This document shows, in pieces, positions 7,273 to 15,775 of a DNA stretch of 47,654 nucleotides. The stretch's first letter is position 1, and every line of letters starts with the position of its first letter. Location of the stretch: contig JBFYLO010000062.1 of assembly GCA_041305385.1 (NCBI GenBank), positions 1 through 47,654 on the forward strand. The letters run 5' to 3'. The translations under genes and the position numbers were made by a program. This DNA comes from JAKAKT01 sp041305385 (GTDB lineage Archaea > Micrarchaeota > Micrarchaeia > Burarchaeales > JAKAKT01). The notes below the pieces were generated by a model. It ran no database searches. It was not told the origin of the DNA and saw only the letters and a program-made list of their open reading frames with translations.

Positions 7273-8682
7273 TCATATCGAGCCGATATGCCTGAATACC
7301 TCTTCGAGCACGATGTTTTCGAAACCTTCACTCACGTGCACGCTGGCAGCCACATCATGGCCGCCCCCGGACTCTATAGAGTTTATGAGCTCCCTCTTTA
7401 TCTGGTTTATCATTTCATTTGCATCAAAGCCCCGCTCCCTGGCTTCTGCATTTGCCCGCATGGACACGAGCCTCCCGGAATATCCTACGGTTACAATCGG
7501 TCCTTTCATCTCCGATGCTACCTGGTCATGGAGCGCCCCGCAAAGAATCCCCTTTCCAGGGAACGAGCCAGGCTTGAATGCCTTATCCAGGTTCACAGTG
7601 CAGAGCCTCACCCCGTTGCGCAGCTCCTTCACCTTCAGCGACTCCCTTGCCAGCCTGACTGCCTTCTCGAGCTTCTGGCGGGCCTGGTCCTGCACCGAGG
7701 CGAGCATCTTCTCATTAGAAAGGACGCTTTCGTAGAACTCAAGGTTGCTTTGGAACTTTGAATACTTGCCGAGATAATCGAGGGCAAGAGCCTTCTTCTT
7801 GCATTCCTGGTCCAGCACAACAAGCCCGCTCTTGTCCCCTGCGAGCGATATGCGCTGGAGTTCGGACGGATCGGGTCCGCCAATGGCCCTTGCGACTTCG
7901 CCTGCGAGCAGCCCTGCCGTGTAATAGGAGGTGGCGCCCACGAGCATCGGCGATAGGATGCAATCGGCGTTTTCCGATACCTGGGCTGAAAGTGGGTGGT
8001 GGTCAATCAGGACCACTTCAAAGCCAGCGCCTTTCAGGAGGCCGATTGCATCGGCGCTCTCCTCGCCAGAGCCGGAGTCGACCATGACTGCAAGGGGGCC
8101 GAGCGTCGATTCCCCGAAAGAACGGACGAGGTTTATGTCCCGTATGGCATCAGGCACTTCATAGACTGTCTGGGGGTTTTGGGAGGAGACAAACCTTCCT
8201 CCGCGGCTCGTGATAGCCCTCGAGAGCGCCAGCGCTCCTGCTATGCCATCAGCATCCCCGTGATATCTGGCCACGATGGGCCTGAAAAGGAAGGATGCCC
8301 TGAGCAATCTCACTGCGCATTCAAGAACAAGGTGCTGGAGGGACTTGGTAATCCCGTCTTGGATAAGCATCGGTGCTTCAACTGGCCGGCATCTCGATTC
8401 GACAAATGCGTCAATCCTCCTCGCCAGCTCTTCCTGCCCCTCTGAAAGGAGAACGACCTCCCGGGCTTCCATCTCGAGCGAGGTGCCGTGTTTCGAGACC
8501 TTTCCGGTCGCAGTCACCAGAGAGCCGACCCGCTGCTGCTCATCTGAGCAAATTTTTACTTTTCCGCTGTCATCAAGGACAGTGGAGTAAAAGGAACCCT
8601 TCGCCTCAAAAGTCCTTATCACCCGTCCTGAAACCGAGGCTTCGGGGCAATCGTTCAAATCAGCTATTGCGGCCACCTGCAT
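7273..8682 (-). CDS. RecJ-like DHH/DHHA1 phosphoesterase with N-terminal OB domain
   Basis: 469 residues. Residues 1-80 look like an OB-fold (SVSGRVIRTFEAKGSFYSTVLDDSG). The DHH domain shows HGDADG (141-146), VDSG (Asp202) and IDHH (227-229), the Mn-binding motifs. A DHHA1 domain ends with SGGGHDVAAS (near 438-447). Archaeal relatives are RecJ-like single-strand nucleases, including the GINS-associated nuclease, or nucleotide phosphodiesterases; the OB domain favours a nucleic acid substrate. A TATA-like box on the minus strand at about 8702-8712 is shared back to back with the L35Ae gene. Start ATG at 8682 gives a leaderless or short-leader mRNA. Confidence 0.9.
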   Translation of the reverse strand: MQVAAIADLNDCPEASVSGRVIRTFEAKGSFYSTVLDDSGKVKICSDEQQRVGSLVTATGKVSKHGTSLEMEAREVVLLSEGQEELARRIDAFVESRCRPVEAPMLIQDGITKSLQHLVLECAVRLLRASFLFRPIVARYHGDADGIAGALALSRAITSRGGRFVSSQNPQTVYEVPDAIRDINLVRSFGESTLGPLAVMVDSGSGEESADAIGLLKGAGFEVVLIDHHPLSAQVSENADCILSPMLVGATSYYTAGLLAGEVARAIGGPDPSELQRISLAGDKSGLVVLDQECKKKALALDYLGKYSKFQSNLEFYESVLSNEKMLASVQDQARQKLEKAVRLARESLKVKELRNGVRLCTVNLDKAFKPGSFPGKGILCGALHDQVASEMKGPIVTVGYSGRLVSMRANAEARERGFDANEMINQIKRELINSIESGGGHDVAASVHVSEGFENIVLEEVFRHIGSI

Positions 8683-8742
8683 CGCTATTATTTGGCGGCA
8701 AAGTTATTAAATCTCGCAGGCAGAATGTAAGACGGTGTTACT

Positions 8743-9000
8743 ATGGAAGCAAAGATTCTCGAATACAGGAGAGGAAGGCACACGGAGCATACGGACCAGT
8801 TCATAATCTCTATTGTTGGCGTTTCCAGCCGCGAAGAGGCCAAGAAGCTCGTCGGGAAGAAGATAACCTGGGAAACCCCGGGCAAGCACGTGATAGGCGG
8901 GAAGATAACCCACGCTCACGGGGGCTCAGGGACAGTAATAGCAAAATTCGACAAGGGATTGCCCGGCCAGGCCCTCGGGACCACTGCGGCTGTCGAGTAG
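8743..9000 (+). CDS. rpl35ae: 50S ribosomal protein L35Ae (eL33)
   Basis: 85 residues matching L35Ae along its length: YRRGRHTEHT, EEAKKLVGKKITWET, GGKITHAHGGSGTVIAKF and the conserved LPGQALGT near the end. It is a large-subunit rRNA-binding protein found in archaea and eukaryotes. The ATG at 8743 has GGTGTT about 8 bp upstream and a TATA-like TTATTAAAT near 8705. Its stop is directly followed by a copy of the MITE-like repeat. Confidence 0.95.
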   Translation: MEAKILEYRRGRHTEHTDQFIISIVGVSSREEAKKLVGKKITWETPGKHVIGGKITHAHGGSGTVIAKFDKGLPGQALGTTAAVE

Positions 9001-9001
9001 T

Positions 9002-9157
9002 TGTAGCAAATCAACAAAATAACTCGACACTCAAGTCGCTCGTGAACGTGGAAACGAGCTACCCGCCCCGTTGAAGCGAACACCCCGCCGAGGCCACTCG
9101 AGCCGCCAAGGGTTCGTTTGTTTGCGGTTTGCCGGATTACTTTTCGGATGCGCCATA
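9002..9157 (+). repeat. MITE-like repeat, copy a (diverged)
   Basis: 156 bp beginning TGTAGCAAATC one base after the L35Ae stop and ending GATGCGCCATA, i.e. an imperfect terminal inverted repeat. It aligns with the copies at 11022-11155 and 28952-29094 (shared TAACTCGACACTC, CGTTGAAGCGA, a GGGTTCGTT-like segment and the 3' end) but is clearly diverged. No coding capacity of its own; its right end overlaps the end of the small reading frame at 9137. Confidence 0.7.
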
Positions 9158-9370
9158 ACGGGCTTTTCTTTTACTCCAAGGCATCTCTATGTTGGAGGGG
9201 CCAGGGCTCTTAACATGCTTCTTTTGCCCGGGCAAATGCGCATGTTTTGGTTTATGGCTAAAATCAGGAATGCCCGTTGAAATCAAAGACTCTCTTGCGA
9301 GGACGTGAGATGGAGTTCCTAGGTGGGGATGAGTTTTTCTTCTTACTCTATTCGCCTCATCCAACACCAT
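9137..9370 (-). CDS. small hypothetical protein, second gene of a possible two-gene unit
   Basis: 77 residues, rich in His, Lys and Pro, no recognised domain. It begins 15 bp after the stop of the 71-residue frame at 9386-9601, and both share an Ile-x-Met-Pro-Trp-like motif followed by a basic tail (IEMPWSKRKARY here, IAMPWTGDRKK there). Codon use is less typical of the window than in its neighbour, and its end runs into the MITE-like repeat. It may be a genuine basic small protein or chance. Confidence 0.3.
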   Translation of the reverse strand: MVLDEANRVRRKTHPHLGTPSHVLARESLISTGIPDFSHKPKHAHLPGQKKHVKSPGPSNIEMPWSKRKARYGASEK

Positions 9371-9385
9371 GCCAGCACTTCAGAA

Positions 9386-9601
9386 TCAGTATTTTATGGT
9401 TTTCTTTCTGTCTCCAGTCCATGGCATGGCTATCCTGGAGCCTCCGAGCCTGGTCCCAGCCTTAACCAGTGCCACGGGGGCGTTCCTCGATATGATACCT
9501 TCCCTTGTTTGGGTCAGCATCGAGTCCCGGGCACTAAGATGGCTAGCAATGAGGCCGTTTATGAAGTTCGGTTGTCTCTTAAGCCCCCTGGTTTCTGCCA
9601 T
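9386..9601 (-). CDS. small basic hypothetical protein
   Basis: 71 residues, strongly basic, no signal peptide, no domain recognised. Support: the codons fit the window (AGG for Arg, ATA for Ile, AAG for Lys), and a TATA-like TTTTAATA lies on the minus strand at about 9634-9642, which would start transcription near 9612; GGGGGGTT lies just before the ATG. Outside this frame and the one at 9137-9370, the interval 9158-9641 holds nothing I can identify. Confidence 0.4.
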   Translation of the reverse strand: MAETRGLKRQPNFINGLIASHLSARDSMLTQTREGIISRNAPVALVKAGTRLGGSRIAMPWTGDRKKTIKY

Positions 9602-9641
9602 CTAACCCCCCATAGATTATGGAAAGCCGAGTATTAAAATC

Positions 9642-10322
9642 CTACTTATCCCTGGTTCTCTCTTCTTTCCAGGCCTTGGAGACCACCTTTAGCCCAAACA
9701 GCGATATTCCAAGGAAGATTATCAGTCCGCCCACCATCACCGTGTTCTGGGAGGTGAGGAACGCCAAGGCAGATTCAATGAACGAGAGGGAAACAGCTAT
9801 GGCGTTTTGCTTCGCCCTCACATACTCCCCACATTCCTCTTGATAGCGTTCAACTGGCCCGAGTCTGCAGTCGTTCTCGGTTTTGACCGACAGCTTCCCG
9901 AAGAAATACTCGAGGCAGCTGCCCTTGTACTGCGGGGGAATCGTATCGCAGGATGAAATCTGGCCGTTCGTCCTCCTGTCTGCATAATAGATATAACAGC
10001 GCTCCTTGAACTCAGCAACGAGGTTCTCGCACGCCATCTGGTTCTTATCCTTCTGGTAGGTTATCCTGGCATAGCAGACTGGCTGGTATTCCTGATAAAG
10101 CCTATCGCAATCAAGGTAAATCTTGGCCCGCTCCTCAGCTATTGCCAAGAAGCACTGGTCCCTCATGCTGACATCAGTTATGAGAGCGCAGTCAGAGGGA
10201 TTTGTCGATTTAGCCAGGTAGCAGCCGTCCCTCTCCTGCGCTTGCATGATGCTGCACTCCGGAATCTCAGCCAGAATAATCGGAGAAAGGAGCAGAAGGA
10301 AAATCAACGGGCCCGCTCGCAT
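9642..10322 (-). CDS. Cys-rich extracellular protein with C-terminal membrane anchor
   Basis: 226 residues: a signal peptide (MRAGPLIFLLLLSPIILA), about 140 residues with some fourteen cysteines at spacings of roughly 7-15 (CSIMQAQERDGCYLA, RDQCFLAIA, KERCYIYYA, YKGSCLEYF), then one membrane helix near residues 190-213 and a basic cytoplasmic tail (KAWKEERTRDK). The regular Cys pattern suggests disulfide-bonded helical repeats outside the cell. ATG at 10322 is chosen because it starts the signal peptide and follows a TATA-like GTTAAATAC at about 10340-10350; longer forms would run over the divergent dph6 promoter. Function unknown. Confidence 0.75.
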   Translation of the reverse strand: MRAGPLIFLLLLSPIILAEIPECSIMQAQERDGCYLAKSTNPSDCALITDVSMRDQCFLAIAEERAKIYLDCDRLYQEYQPVCYARITYQKDKNQMACENLVAEFKERCYIYYADRRTNGQISSCDTIPPQYKGSCLEYFFGKLSVKTENDCRLGPVERYQEECGEYVRAKQNAIAVSLSFIESALAFLTSQNTVMVGGLIIFLGISLFGLKVVSKAWKEERTRDK

Positions 10323-10372
10323 GAATGAATATTGGCGTCTAGTATTTAACCCTTCTTCGCTAAACTGAAACC

Positions 10373-11026
10373 ATGAAATGCGCAGCCCTGTTGAGCGGGG
10401 GAAAGGACGGCTGGCTCGCGGCCTGGTATGCGGTTTCCAGCGGGCTTGAGATAAGCGCAATAGTCACATTCGTTCCCGCTAGTCTTGATTCGTTCATGTT
10501 CCACGGGATAAATTCGAAACTCGTGAAAAAGCAGGCAAGGCTCGCAGGAATACGGCACATCGAGGTAAAAACAAGCGGGAAAAAGGAAAAGGAAGAAAAG
10601 GAATTAATCAATACGTTCTCGAAACTTCGAAAACTTGGCTTTGAGGCAGTGATAACTGGTGCTATCGAAAGCGAGTACCAGCGGGAGAGGGTTGAGAGAG
10701 CATGCGTTGAATCAGGATTGGTCCATTTCGCCCCCCTCTGGCACAAGAAGCAAGAGCAGGTGCTCGAGGAAATGCTCGAATCCGGACTCGATGCGATAAT
10801 TGTCGCTGTTGCTGCAGACGGGATGGGGAAGGAGTGGCTCGGGAGAAGGATAAGCGAAAGCAAAAAAGAGTTGTTGAGATTGAGCGACAAGCGGGGAATT
10901 TCCGTTATTGGAGAGGGAGGAGAATTCGAGACCTTCGTGTTCAAGTCACCACTCTTCAAGAAAGAACTCGAAATCTCGAAATCAAAACTAATCTGGAAAG
11001 GGAGCTCGGGGTTTCTCGAACTATAG
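10373..11026 (+). CDS. dph6: diphthine--ammonia ligase (ATP_bind_4 family)
   Basis: 217 residues. The N-terminal PP-loop is SGGKDG (residues 8-13); the family usually has SGGKDS. MFHGINSKLVKKQA, TGAIESEYQRERVE, FAPLWHKKQEQVL and the signature GEGGEFETFV identify the diphthamide amidation enzyme, which completes modification of the elongation factor aEF2 histidine. Its TAG stop lies inside the left end of the MITE-like repeat at 11022, so the repeat now supplies the stop. Divergent from the Cys-rich gene. Confidence 0.93.
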   Translation: MKCAALLSGGKDGWLAAWYAVSSGLEISAIVTFVPASLDSFMFHGINSKLVKKQARLAGIRHIEVKTSGKKEKEEKELINTFSKLRKLGFEAVITGAIESEYQRERVERACVESGLVHFAPLWHKKQEQVLEEMLESGLDAIIVAVAADGMGKEWLGRRISESKKELLRLSDKRGISVIGEGGEFETFVFKSPLFKKELEISKSKLIWKGSSGFLEL

Positions 11027-11155
11027 CAAACCGCCAAATAACCAGACACTCGAGTTGCTCGAGAGCCAGGGAACTCGCTCTCGTTGAAGCGAGCACCGAG
11101 CCGCCCGCGAGTTCGTTGGTTGGGTTTTGTCGAATTGCTTTCCGGGTGCGCTATA
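11022..11155 (+). repeat. MITE-like repeat, copy b
   Basis: 134 bp from TATAGCAAACCGCC to CCGGGTGCGCTATA, fitting exactly between the convergent dph6 and GT-C-like genes. The terminal inverted repeat reads TATAGC-(2 bp)-ACC at both ends. It is nearly identical to copy c (28952-29094, opposite strand), differing mainly by an ~8-bp deletion. Internal pairings such as CTCGCT with AGCGAG allow a folded RNA. No ORF. Confidence 0.85.
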
Positions 11156-11160
11156 ATCCC

Positions 11161-12837
11161 CTAGTTTGCTTTGCTGCAGTTCAGATTCGGACGGAGCCTT
11201 TCCACGCCATCCATGACCCACCCATACTCACAGGGAGGGCTAGCATAGCAAGAAGTCGGATTGAAGGGGCCGAAGTTCGTCATCTCGTCATAATACGAGA
11301 AGTCCGAGCGTATGACCAAATTATTCTGTGCCATGAAAAGACCAGAAACATACATATCGGGCCGGTATGTAAGAAGCAAGGCATGGTAATGTGAGCCAAA
11401 GGGCAGAGTGTTGAAATCAGACGAAGTCGTCCAGGTGCCCGGCACAACAAAAACAGTTGCGTTTTCTGGAAGCATACCGGCAATGGTCTCGAGTTTCGTG
11501 AGAAACGATGCTTGTGCAGGAGCGTCTTCCAGGAAAATAAAGGCTTGAAAAATTATATTCCCCAAAAGGACGGTGGCCAGCAAAACCCAAAGATGCCGTT
11601 CAAGTGCTCCATGTCTGATTCCGAGCGCAAGGAAAGCAAAGGCAAAGGGAATCAGTCGCGTGTTTAGGGGGCAGGCGCTAAGAAAAACGACATTGCAATC
11701 CGGGAGCAAGAGATAAATGACGAAAAGAAAAATCGCAATGGCTAAAGCGGATTTGTTGAACTTGAACCTGCTGAAAAAGGAACGCCAATATTCCTTTGAA
11801 AACAGCCAATCCATCTGAATGCCAATCTTCGGGAGAATGGTTAAACCCAGCGCAACCGCGATTAGCGACCAAACAACGGCGCGGGACGAGAAGAAAAATG
11901 ATAAGAATGTCATGGGCGGCATGAGATAACTCCAGGGAAAAAGCGGGTAGAAAAATGAAAACGGGAAAAGCGAAGTAAAGACATGGGAGAAAGTTGCCCG
12001 GTCTACGACAGCATAAACATACTCATAGTAAGCGAAGTTTGGATAGACGTTGCTCTCAGTGTTCATTGCTACGCAGTGCTTAACGCTATCGTAAAAACCA
12101 GCGTCAAGACTCTTTGGTGCGTGGGCGCTAAAGAGCGCAAAGGCAGAGACTGCCGCAAGGCAGGCCACGGCAACTGGAAGCAGGAACGTTCTCTTCTCAC
12201 CAAATAAAACGGCAAGCGCAAATGCCACAAAGAGGATTCCGAAGGCGACAAACGCCACGTATGCATGGGTGAGGAAAGTCAAAAGGCCAAGTGCAATGAA
12301 GAGCGGCAAATACTTGCGCGAGCCACGCAGGACCCGGATCCCAAAGGCGAGAAAAACAATTCCTAGGTGCACCGCAAGCACGTATGGTATGGTGCCCACG
12401 TAAAAAAACCACGTGTAGTCTATGAGCGAGCCGATGAAAAGCCAGGATTCTTTCGTTCTATCCAAAAGACGGAAGAAAAGCCACCAGCAGAAAGGAGCCA
12501 GGACCATGAGGAGCGAGAGCAGGAGTTTTCCCGCTGTTTGCCAGTCAACGAAGTACTGGAACATAATGAGGAGCAGGTAAACGGTTTGATACCCCAAAAA
12601 CGAAAAATCCACGGCGTAATACTGGCTCACATGCCCAGTGAGAAGCCAGAATGCCTCTCTGGAAAGGGCAACGTGAGTGGTCCAATCAGACAGCGGAGCA
12701 ACCGGGATAATCCAGATTGGAATAATCGAAAGAAGAGTCAAGAACACGATGACTGCGATTTGCCTGGGCGATAAAGATGTCAGCGCATTCGAAGGAGATG
12801 AAAAAGGCTTCTTGTGTTTCCTATCCCCTCGCTTCAC
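11161..12837 (-). CDS. polytopic membrane protein, GT-C glycosyltransferase-like
   Basis: 558 residues with about a dozen hydrophobic helices across residues ~25-430 and a soluble C-terminal ~110 residues (ENATVFVVPGTWTTSS...). The first extracellular loop holds Asp-Trp-Thr-Thr-His (APLSDWTTHVALSREAFW), the kind of acidic/His loop that GT-C lipid-linked sugar transferases use. That assignment is inference from topology; no family signature is certain. A basic N-terminus (MKRGDRKHKK) is cytoplasmic. Its stop is 5 bp from the end of the MITE-like repeat. Confidence 0.6.
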   Translation of the reverse strand: MKRGDRKHKKPFSSPSNALTSLSPRQIAVIVFLTLLSIIPIWIIPVAPLSDWTTHVALSREAFWLLTGHVSQYYAVDFSFLGYQTVYLLLIMFQYFVDWQTAGKLLLSLLMVLAPFCWWLFFRLLDRTKESWLFIGSLIDYTWFFYVGTIPYVLAVHLGIVFLAFGIRVLRGSRKYLPLFIALGLLTFLTHAYVAFVAFGILFVAFALAVLFGEKRTFLLPVAVACLAAVSAFALFSAHAPKSLDAGFYDSVKHCVAMNTESNVYPNFAYYEYVYAVVDRATFSHVFTSLFPFSFFYPLFPWSYLMPPMTFLSFFFSSRAVVWSLIAVALGLTILPKIGIQMDWLFSKEYWRSFFSRFKFNKSALAIAIFLFVIYLLLPDCNVVFLSACPLNTRLIPFAFAFLALGIRHGALERHLWVLLATVLLGNIIFQAFIFLEDAPAQASFLTKLETIAGMLPENATVFVVPGTWTTSSDFNTLPFGSHYHALLLTYRPDMYVSGLFMAQNNLVIRSDFSYYDEMTNFGPFNPTSCYASPPCEYGWVMDGVERLRPNLNCSKAN

Positions 12838-12876
12838 AAAACCAACACCGTGTCCATCAGTAAGTCTGTTCTCCTA

Positions 12877-14154
12877 CTAGGTCCCTTCCTCCCAGCTCGA
12901 GAGATAGTCCTTCTGCTCCTTCGTGAGAGCGGGAAGCCTGATTCCGTTGCTCTCGAGAGCCAACCTGGCAACAAAGTCATCAATCTCGAGCGGGACATCG
13001 TGAACTCCTTTCTTAAGGTCATTCTTGAGCAGATACTCCAGCGAGAGGGCCTGAATTGCAAAACTCCCATCCATTATCTCGATTGGGTGGCCCTGTCCAG
13101 TCGGCTGGGAAAGGTTGACTAATCTGCCCTCGGAGAGCAGGTAAAGTTTCCGCCCATCATTCATGACGAATTCCTCGAGATTAGTTTTCATGGTTCTTTT
13201 TTTGCCTTTGGTCGCCAGGTATCCCTTGTCAATCTCATTGTCAAAATGCCCGGCATTTGCCAGGATGGCCCCGTTCTTCATGAGCTTCAGGTGCTCCTCG
13301 CCAACCGCATTCTTGCACCCAGTTGCAGTGATGAAAATATCCCCAATCTTCGAAGCGCTCTTCATGTCCATGACTCGGTAACCAGAATAGAGCGCTTCGA
13401 GAGCTTTGTGAAGGCCAGATGGTTCGTTTTTCCTAACCCTGTCTGAGATTTCGACAACAACCACACTCGCCCCAAGCCCCCTCAACCGGTCTGCAATCCC
13501 CCTCCCGCACCAGCCAAAGCCGACGACAACGACATTTTTCCCAGCAAGCAAGACATTGGTCGCCCGCATAATCCCGTCAACAGTCGATTGCCCGGTTCCG
13601 AACCTGTTGTCGAACAGGTATTTCGAGTAAGCATTGTTCACGGCAATCACTGGGAACTCGAGCTTTCCCTCCTTTTCCATCGCCCTGAGGCGGGCGATTC
13701 CAGTAGTAGTTTCTTCGCATCCCCCGCGAATTCCGCTCAACAGGTCCCGTCTCTTCTTGTGGAGCATGAAAATCTGGTCGCATCCGTCGTCGATGACGGC
13801 ATTTGGCTTCGAGTCGAGAACGGCATTTATGTTCTCATAATACTCCTCGTTCGACTGGCCCGCCCAGGCGAAAACATTGATGCTGTTCTTTGCAAGTGCG
13901 GCAGCAACAGAATCGTCCGTCGTCAAGGGATTGCAGCTTGCTGCATAAACATCCGCTCCCCCGGCCTTCAGCGTCTCGAGCAGAACCCCGGTCTTTTTCT
14001 CAAGGTGAAGGCATGTCCCGACTGTAATCCCCCTGAGCGGTTTTTCCTTTTCGAAGCGGGTTCGGATAACCCCAAGTATAGGCATCCTTTCCCTTGCCCA
14101 CTCGAGTTCCTGCTCGCCAATGCCCGCAAGCTTCGGGTCCTTGACTTTGCTCAT
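12877..14154 (-). CDS. ahcY: adenosylhomocysteinase
   Basis: 425 residues, full length for archaeal SAH hydrolase. TCLHLEKKTGVLLETL and AGGADVYAASCNPL mark the N-terminal domain, NAYSKYLFDNRFGTGQS carries the conserved Lys/Asp pair (178, 182), GFGWCGRG (212-219) is the NAD loop, and NAGHFDNEID plus the C-terminal HPIEIMDGSFAIQ complete it. It cleaves S-adenosylhomocysteine to adenosine and homocysteine. Divergent from mtnA across 53 bp. It belongs with the SAM by-product recycling genes spread over this window. Confidence 0.97.
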   Translation of the reverse strand: MSKVKDPKLAGIGEQELEWARERMPILGVIRTRFEKEKPLRGITVGTCLHLEKKTGVLLETLKAGGADVYAASCNPLTTDDSVAAALAKNSINVFAWAGQSNEEYYENINAVLDSKPNAVIDDGCDQIFMLHKKRRDLLSGIRGGCEETTTGIARLRAMEKEGKLEFPVIAVNNAYSKYLFDNRFGTGQSTVDGIMRATNVLLAGKNVVVVGFGWCGRGIADRLRGLGASVVVVEISDRVRKNEPSGLHKALEALYSGYRVMDMKSASKIGDIFITATGCKNAVGEEHLKLMKNGAILANAGHFDNEIDKGYLATKGKKRTMKTNLEEFVMNDGRKLYLLSEGRLVNLSQPTGQGHPIEIMDGSFAIQALSLEYLLKNDLKKGVHDVPLEIDDFVARLALESNGIRLPALTKEQKDYLSSWEEGT

Positions 14155-14207
14155 TCAATCACGATTTTAATACGTTGGGCTAAATTATTAAAAGAAACGG
14201 TGAGGGA

Positions 14208-15194
14208 ATGCAGGCAATGGTGAACGGGAAACTGAAGGAAATCAAGCCGATTTGGTATGATGATGGCCTTTGGATAATCGACCAGACGAAATTACCGCGC
14301 AAGCTGGAGTTCAAAAAGCTCTCGAACGTAGCCCGGGTCGCTGAAGCGATAAAGACGATGCGGGTGAGGGGGGCGCCAGCGATTGGAATTGCCGGGGCCT
14401 ATGGAGTCGCAATTGCGGGAACCAGGGAAAAAGAAAAAGCTGCAAGACTCCTCAAAGCCGCCCGACCGACGGCAGTGGACCTCGCAAACTGCGTCGATGA
14501 AGTGTTAAAAGAGGAAACTCCCGAAGCGATGCTAAAAAAGGCAAACGAGATTTTCGAGAGAACAATCGAGGCTTGCAAGAAGATTGGGGAATTCGGGGAG
14601 AGATTGATTGAGCCAGGTTCGTCAATCCTCACTCACTGCAACGCAGGCGCCCTTGCGACCGGGGACTGGGGGACTGCACTGGCGCCGATTCGACTGGCGC
14701 ATAGAAATGGGAAAAAACCATTCGTCTATGTGGACGAGACTCGCCCTCGTTTGCAGGGTGCGCTCACCTCCTGGGAACTGCTGAACGAGGGGATACCGCA
14801 CCGAGTTATTGCCGACAATGCGCGGGGCCATTTGATGAGGAAAGGGGAAATTGACTTGGTCATTGTCGGGGCAGACAGGGTTTGCGTGAAAGACGGCTGC
14901 ATCGCGAACAAGATTGGAACCTATGAAGTGGCGGTGCTCGCCAAGGAGAATGCAATTCCCTTCTATGTCGCAGCGCCAACTTCGACATTCGACAAAAAAT
15001 CGAAAGAGGGAGACGTCATAATCGAAGAGAGAAACGAGAAGGAAGTGCTTGAACTAATGGGGAAGAGGATTTTCCCGAAAGGCTCCCGAGCACTCAATCC
15101 TGCTTTCGACATTACCCAGAAAAAGTACATCACAAAAATCATTTGCGAGAAGGGAGTGTTTAGGCCGGGGGAACTGAGGCGGTCCTTTGCCTGA
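14208..15194 (+). CDS. mtnA: S-methyl-5-thioribose-1-phosphate isomerase
   Basis: 328 residues of the aIF2B-related MtnA family: MRVRGAPAIGIAGAYGVA (51-68), LTHCNAGALAT with catalytic Cys144, DETRPRLQGALTSWEL, and VGADRV with catalytic Asp223. It converts (methylthio)ribose-1-phosphate to (methylthio)ribulose-1-phosphate. GGTGAGG at 14199-14205 precedes the ATG at 14208 very closely; a second ATG at 14217 is the alternative. The class II aldolase gene overlaps its end by 8 bp, so the two consecutive pathway steps are co-translated. Confidence 0.95.
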   Translation: MQAMVNGKLKEIKPIWYDDGLWIIDQTKLPRKLEFKKLSNVARVAEAIKTMRVRGAPAIGIAGAYGVAIAGTREKEKAARLLKAARPTAVDLANCVDEVLKEETPEAMLKKANEIFERTIEACKKIGEFGERLIEPGSSILTHCNAGALATGDWGTALAPIRLAHRNGKKPFVYVDETRPRLQGALTSWELLNEGIPHRVIADNARGHLMRKGEIDLVIVGADRVCVKDGCIANKIGTYEVAVLAKENAIPFYVAAPTSTFDKKSKEGDVIIEERNEKEVLELMGKRIFPKGSRALNPAFDITQKKYITKIICEKGVFRPGELRRSFA

Positions 15195-15729
15195 GAAATA
15201 CACGGGTGTGAAATTCAAGGTCAAGAGAGGGGCATTAAGAAGGACGAGCGTGAGCGATGAGCGAATCCCAGAAATAATAAAATGGGCCAGGGTTTTGTTT
15301 GAGAAGGGATTTGCCCCGGAAAACTCGGGCAACATCAGCGCGAGGAAAGAGCATGGGCTGCTGATTAAGGCAACAGGGACAAAATTTGCAGAACTACACA
15401 AGACCGACTTTGTTTTTGTCGAGGATTTCAATTTCAAGAATTTCGTTCTCGAGAAAGCAATCGGCCTCAAGCTTCCTTCCTCTGAAACCCCGCTCCACTT
15501 TGCCATCTATCTGACAAGGCCGGACGCCCAGGCCATCGTCCACTGCCACGCGTTCCCAAAAGGAGTTCCTGAGACGAAGGAGCAATTTCACTACGGTAGC
15601 CTGGAGCAGGCGAAGGCGATATGCGAGTTGCTCGAAGACAGCGACATTGCGATTTCTAAGAAGCACGGGGTATTCTCAATCGGGAAAACAGTGGAAGAAG
15701 CAGCCCGAAGAATCATCTACGGTCCTTAA
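15187..15729 (+). CDS. class II aldolase family protein (FucA/MtnB-like)
   Basis: 180 residues with all class II aldolase landmarks: ENSGNISAR, SSETPLHFAIY (Glu100), IVHCHA (zinc His119, His121) and KKHGVF (third zinc His160). It probably cleaves the (methylthio)ribulose-1-phosphate made by MtnA into DHAP and an aldehyde, as archaeal FucA-like enzymes do; dehydration (MtnB) is the alternative, but the later methionine-salvage genes are absent here. Start TTG at 15187 overlaps mtnA; an in-frame GTG at 15250 would give a 159-residue protein closer to the family N-terminus. Confidence 0.88.
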   Translation: MPEKYTGVKFKVKRGALRRTSVSDERIPEIIKWARVLFEKGFAPENSGNISARKEHGLLIKATGTKFAELHKTDFVFVEDFNFKNFVLEKAIGLKLPSSETPLHFAIYLTRPDAQAIVHCHAFPKGVPETKEQFHYGSLEQAKAICELLEDSDIAISKKHGVFSIGKTVEEAARRIIYGP

Positions 15730-15740
15730 CCCGAATACCA

Positions 15741-15752
15741 CTGTTTTTTATA
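15741..15752 (+). promoter_or_regulatory. TATA box of the antiporter gene
   Basis: TTTTTTATA at about 15744-15752 lies 25-30 bp before the ATG at 15776, predicting a leaderless mRNA. This decides the start against a longer frame running back to 15647 inside the aldolase gene. Confidence 0.5.
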
Positions 15753-15775
15753 CATCCTTAAAAACAATCTTGCCC

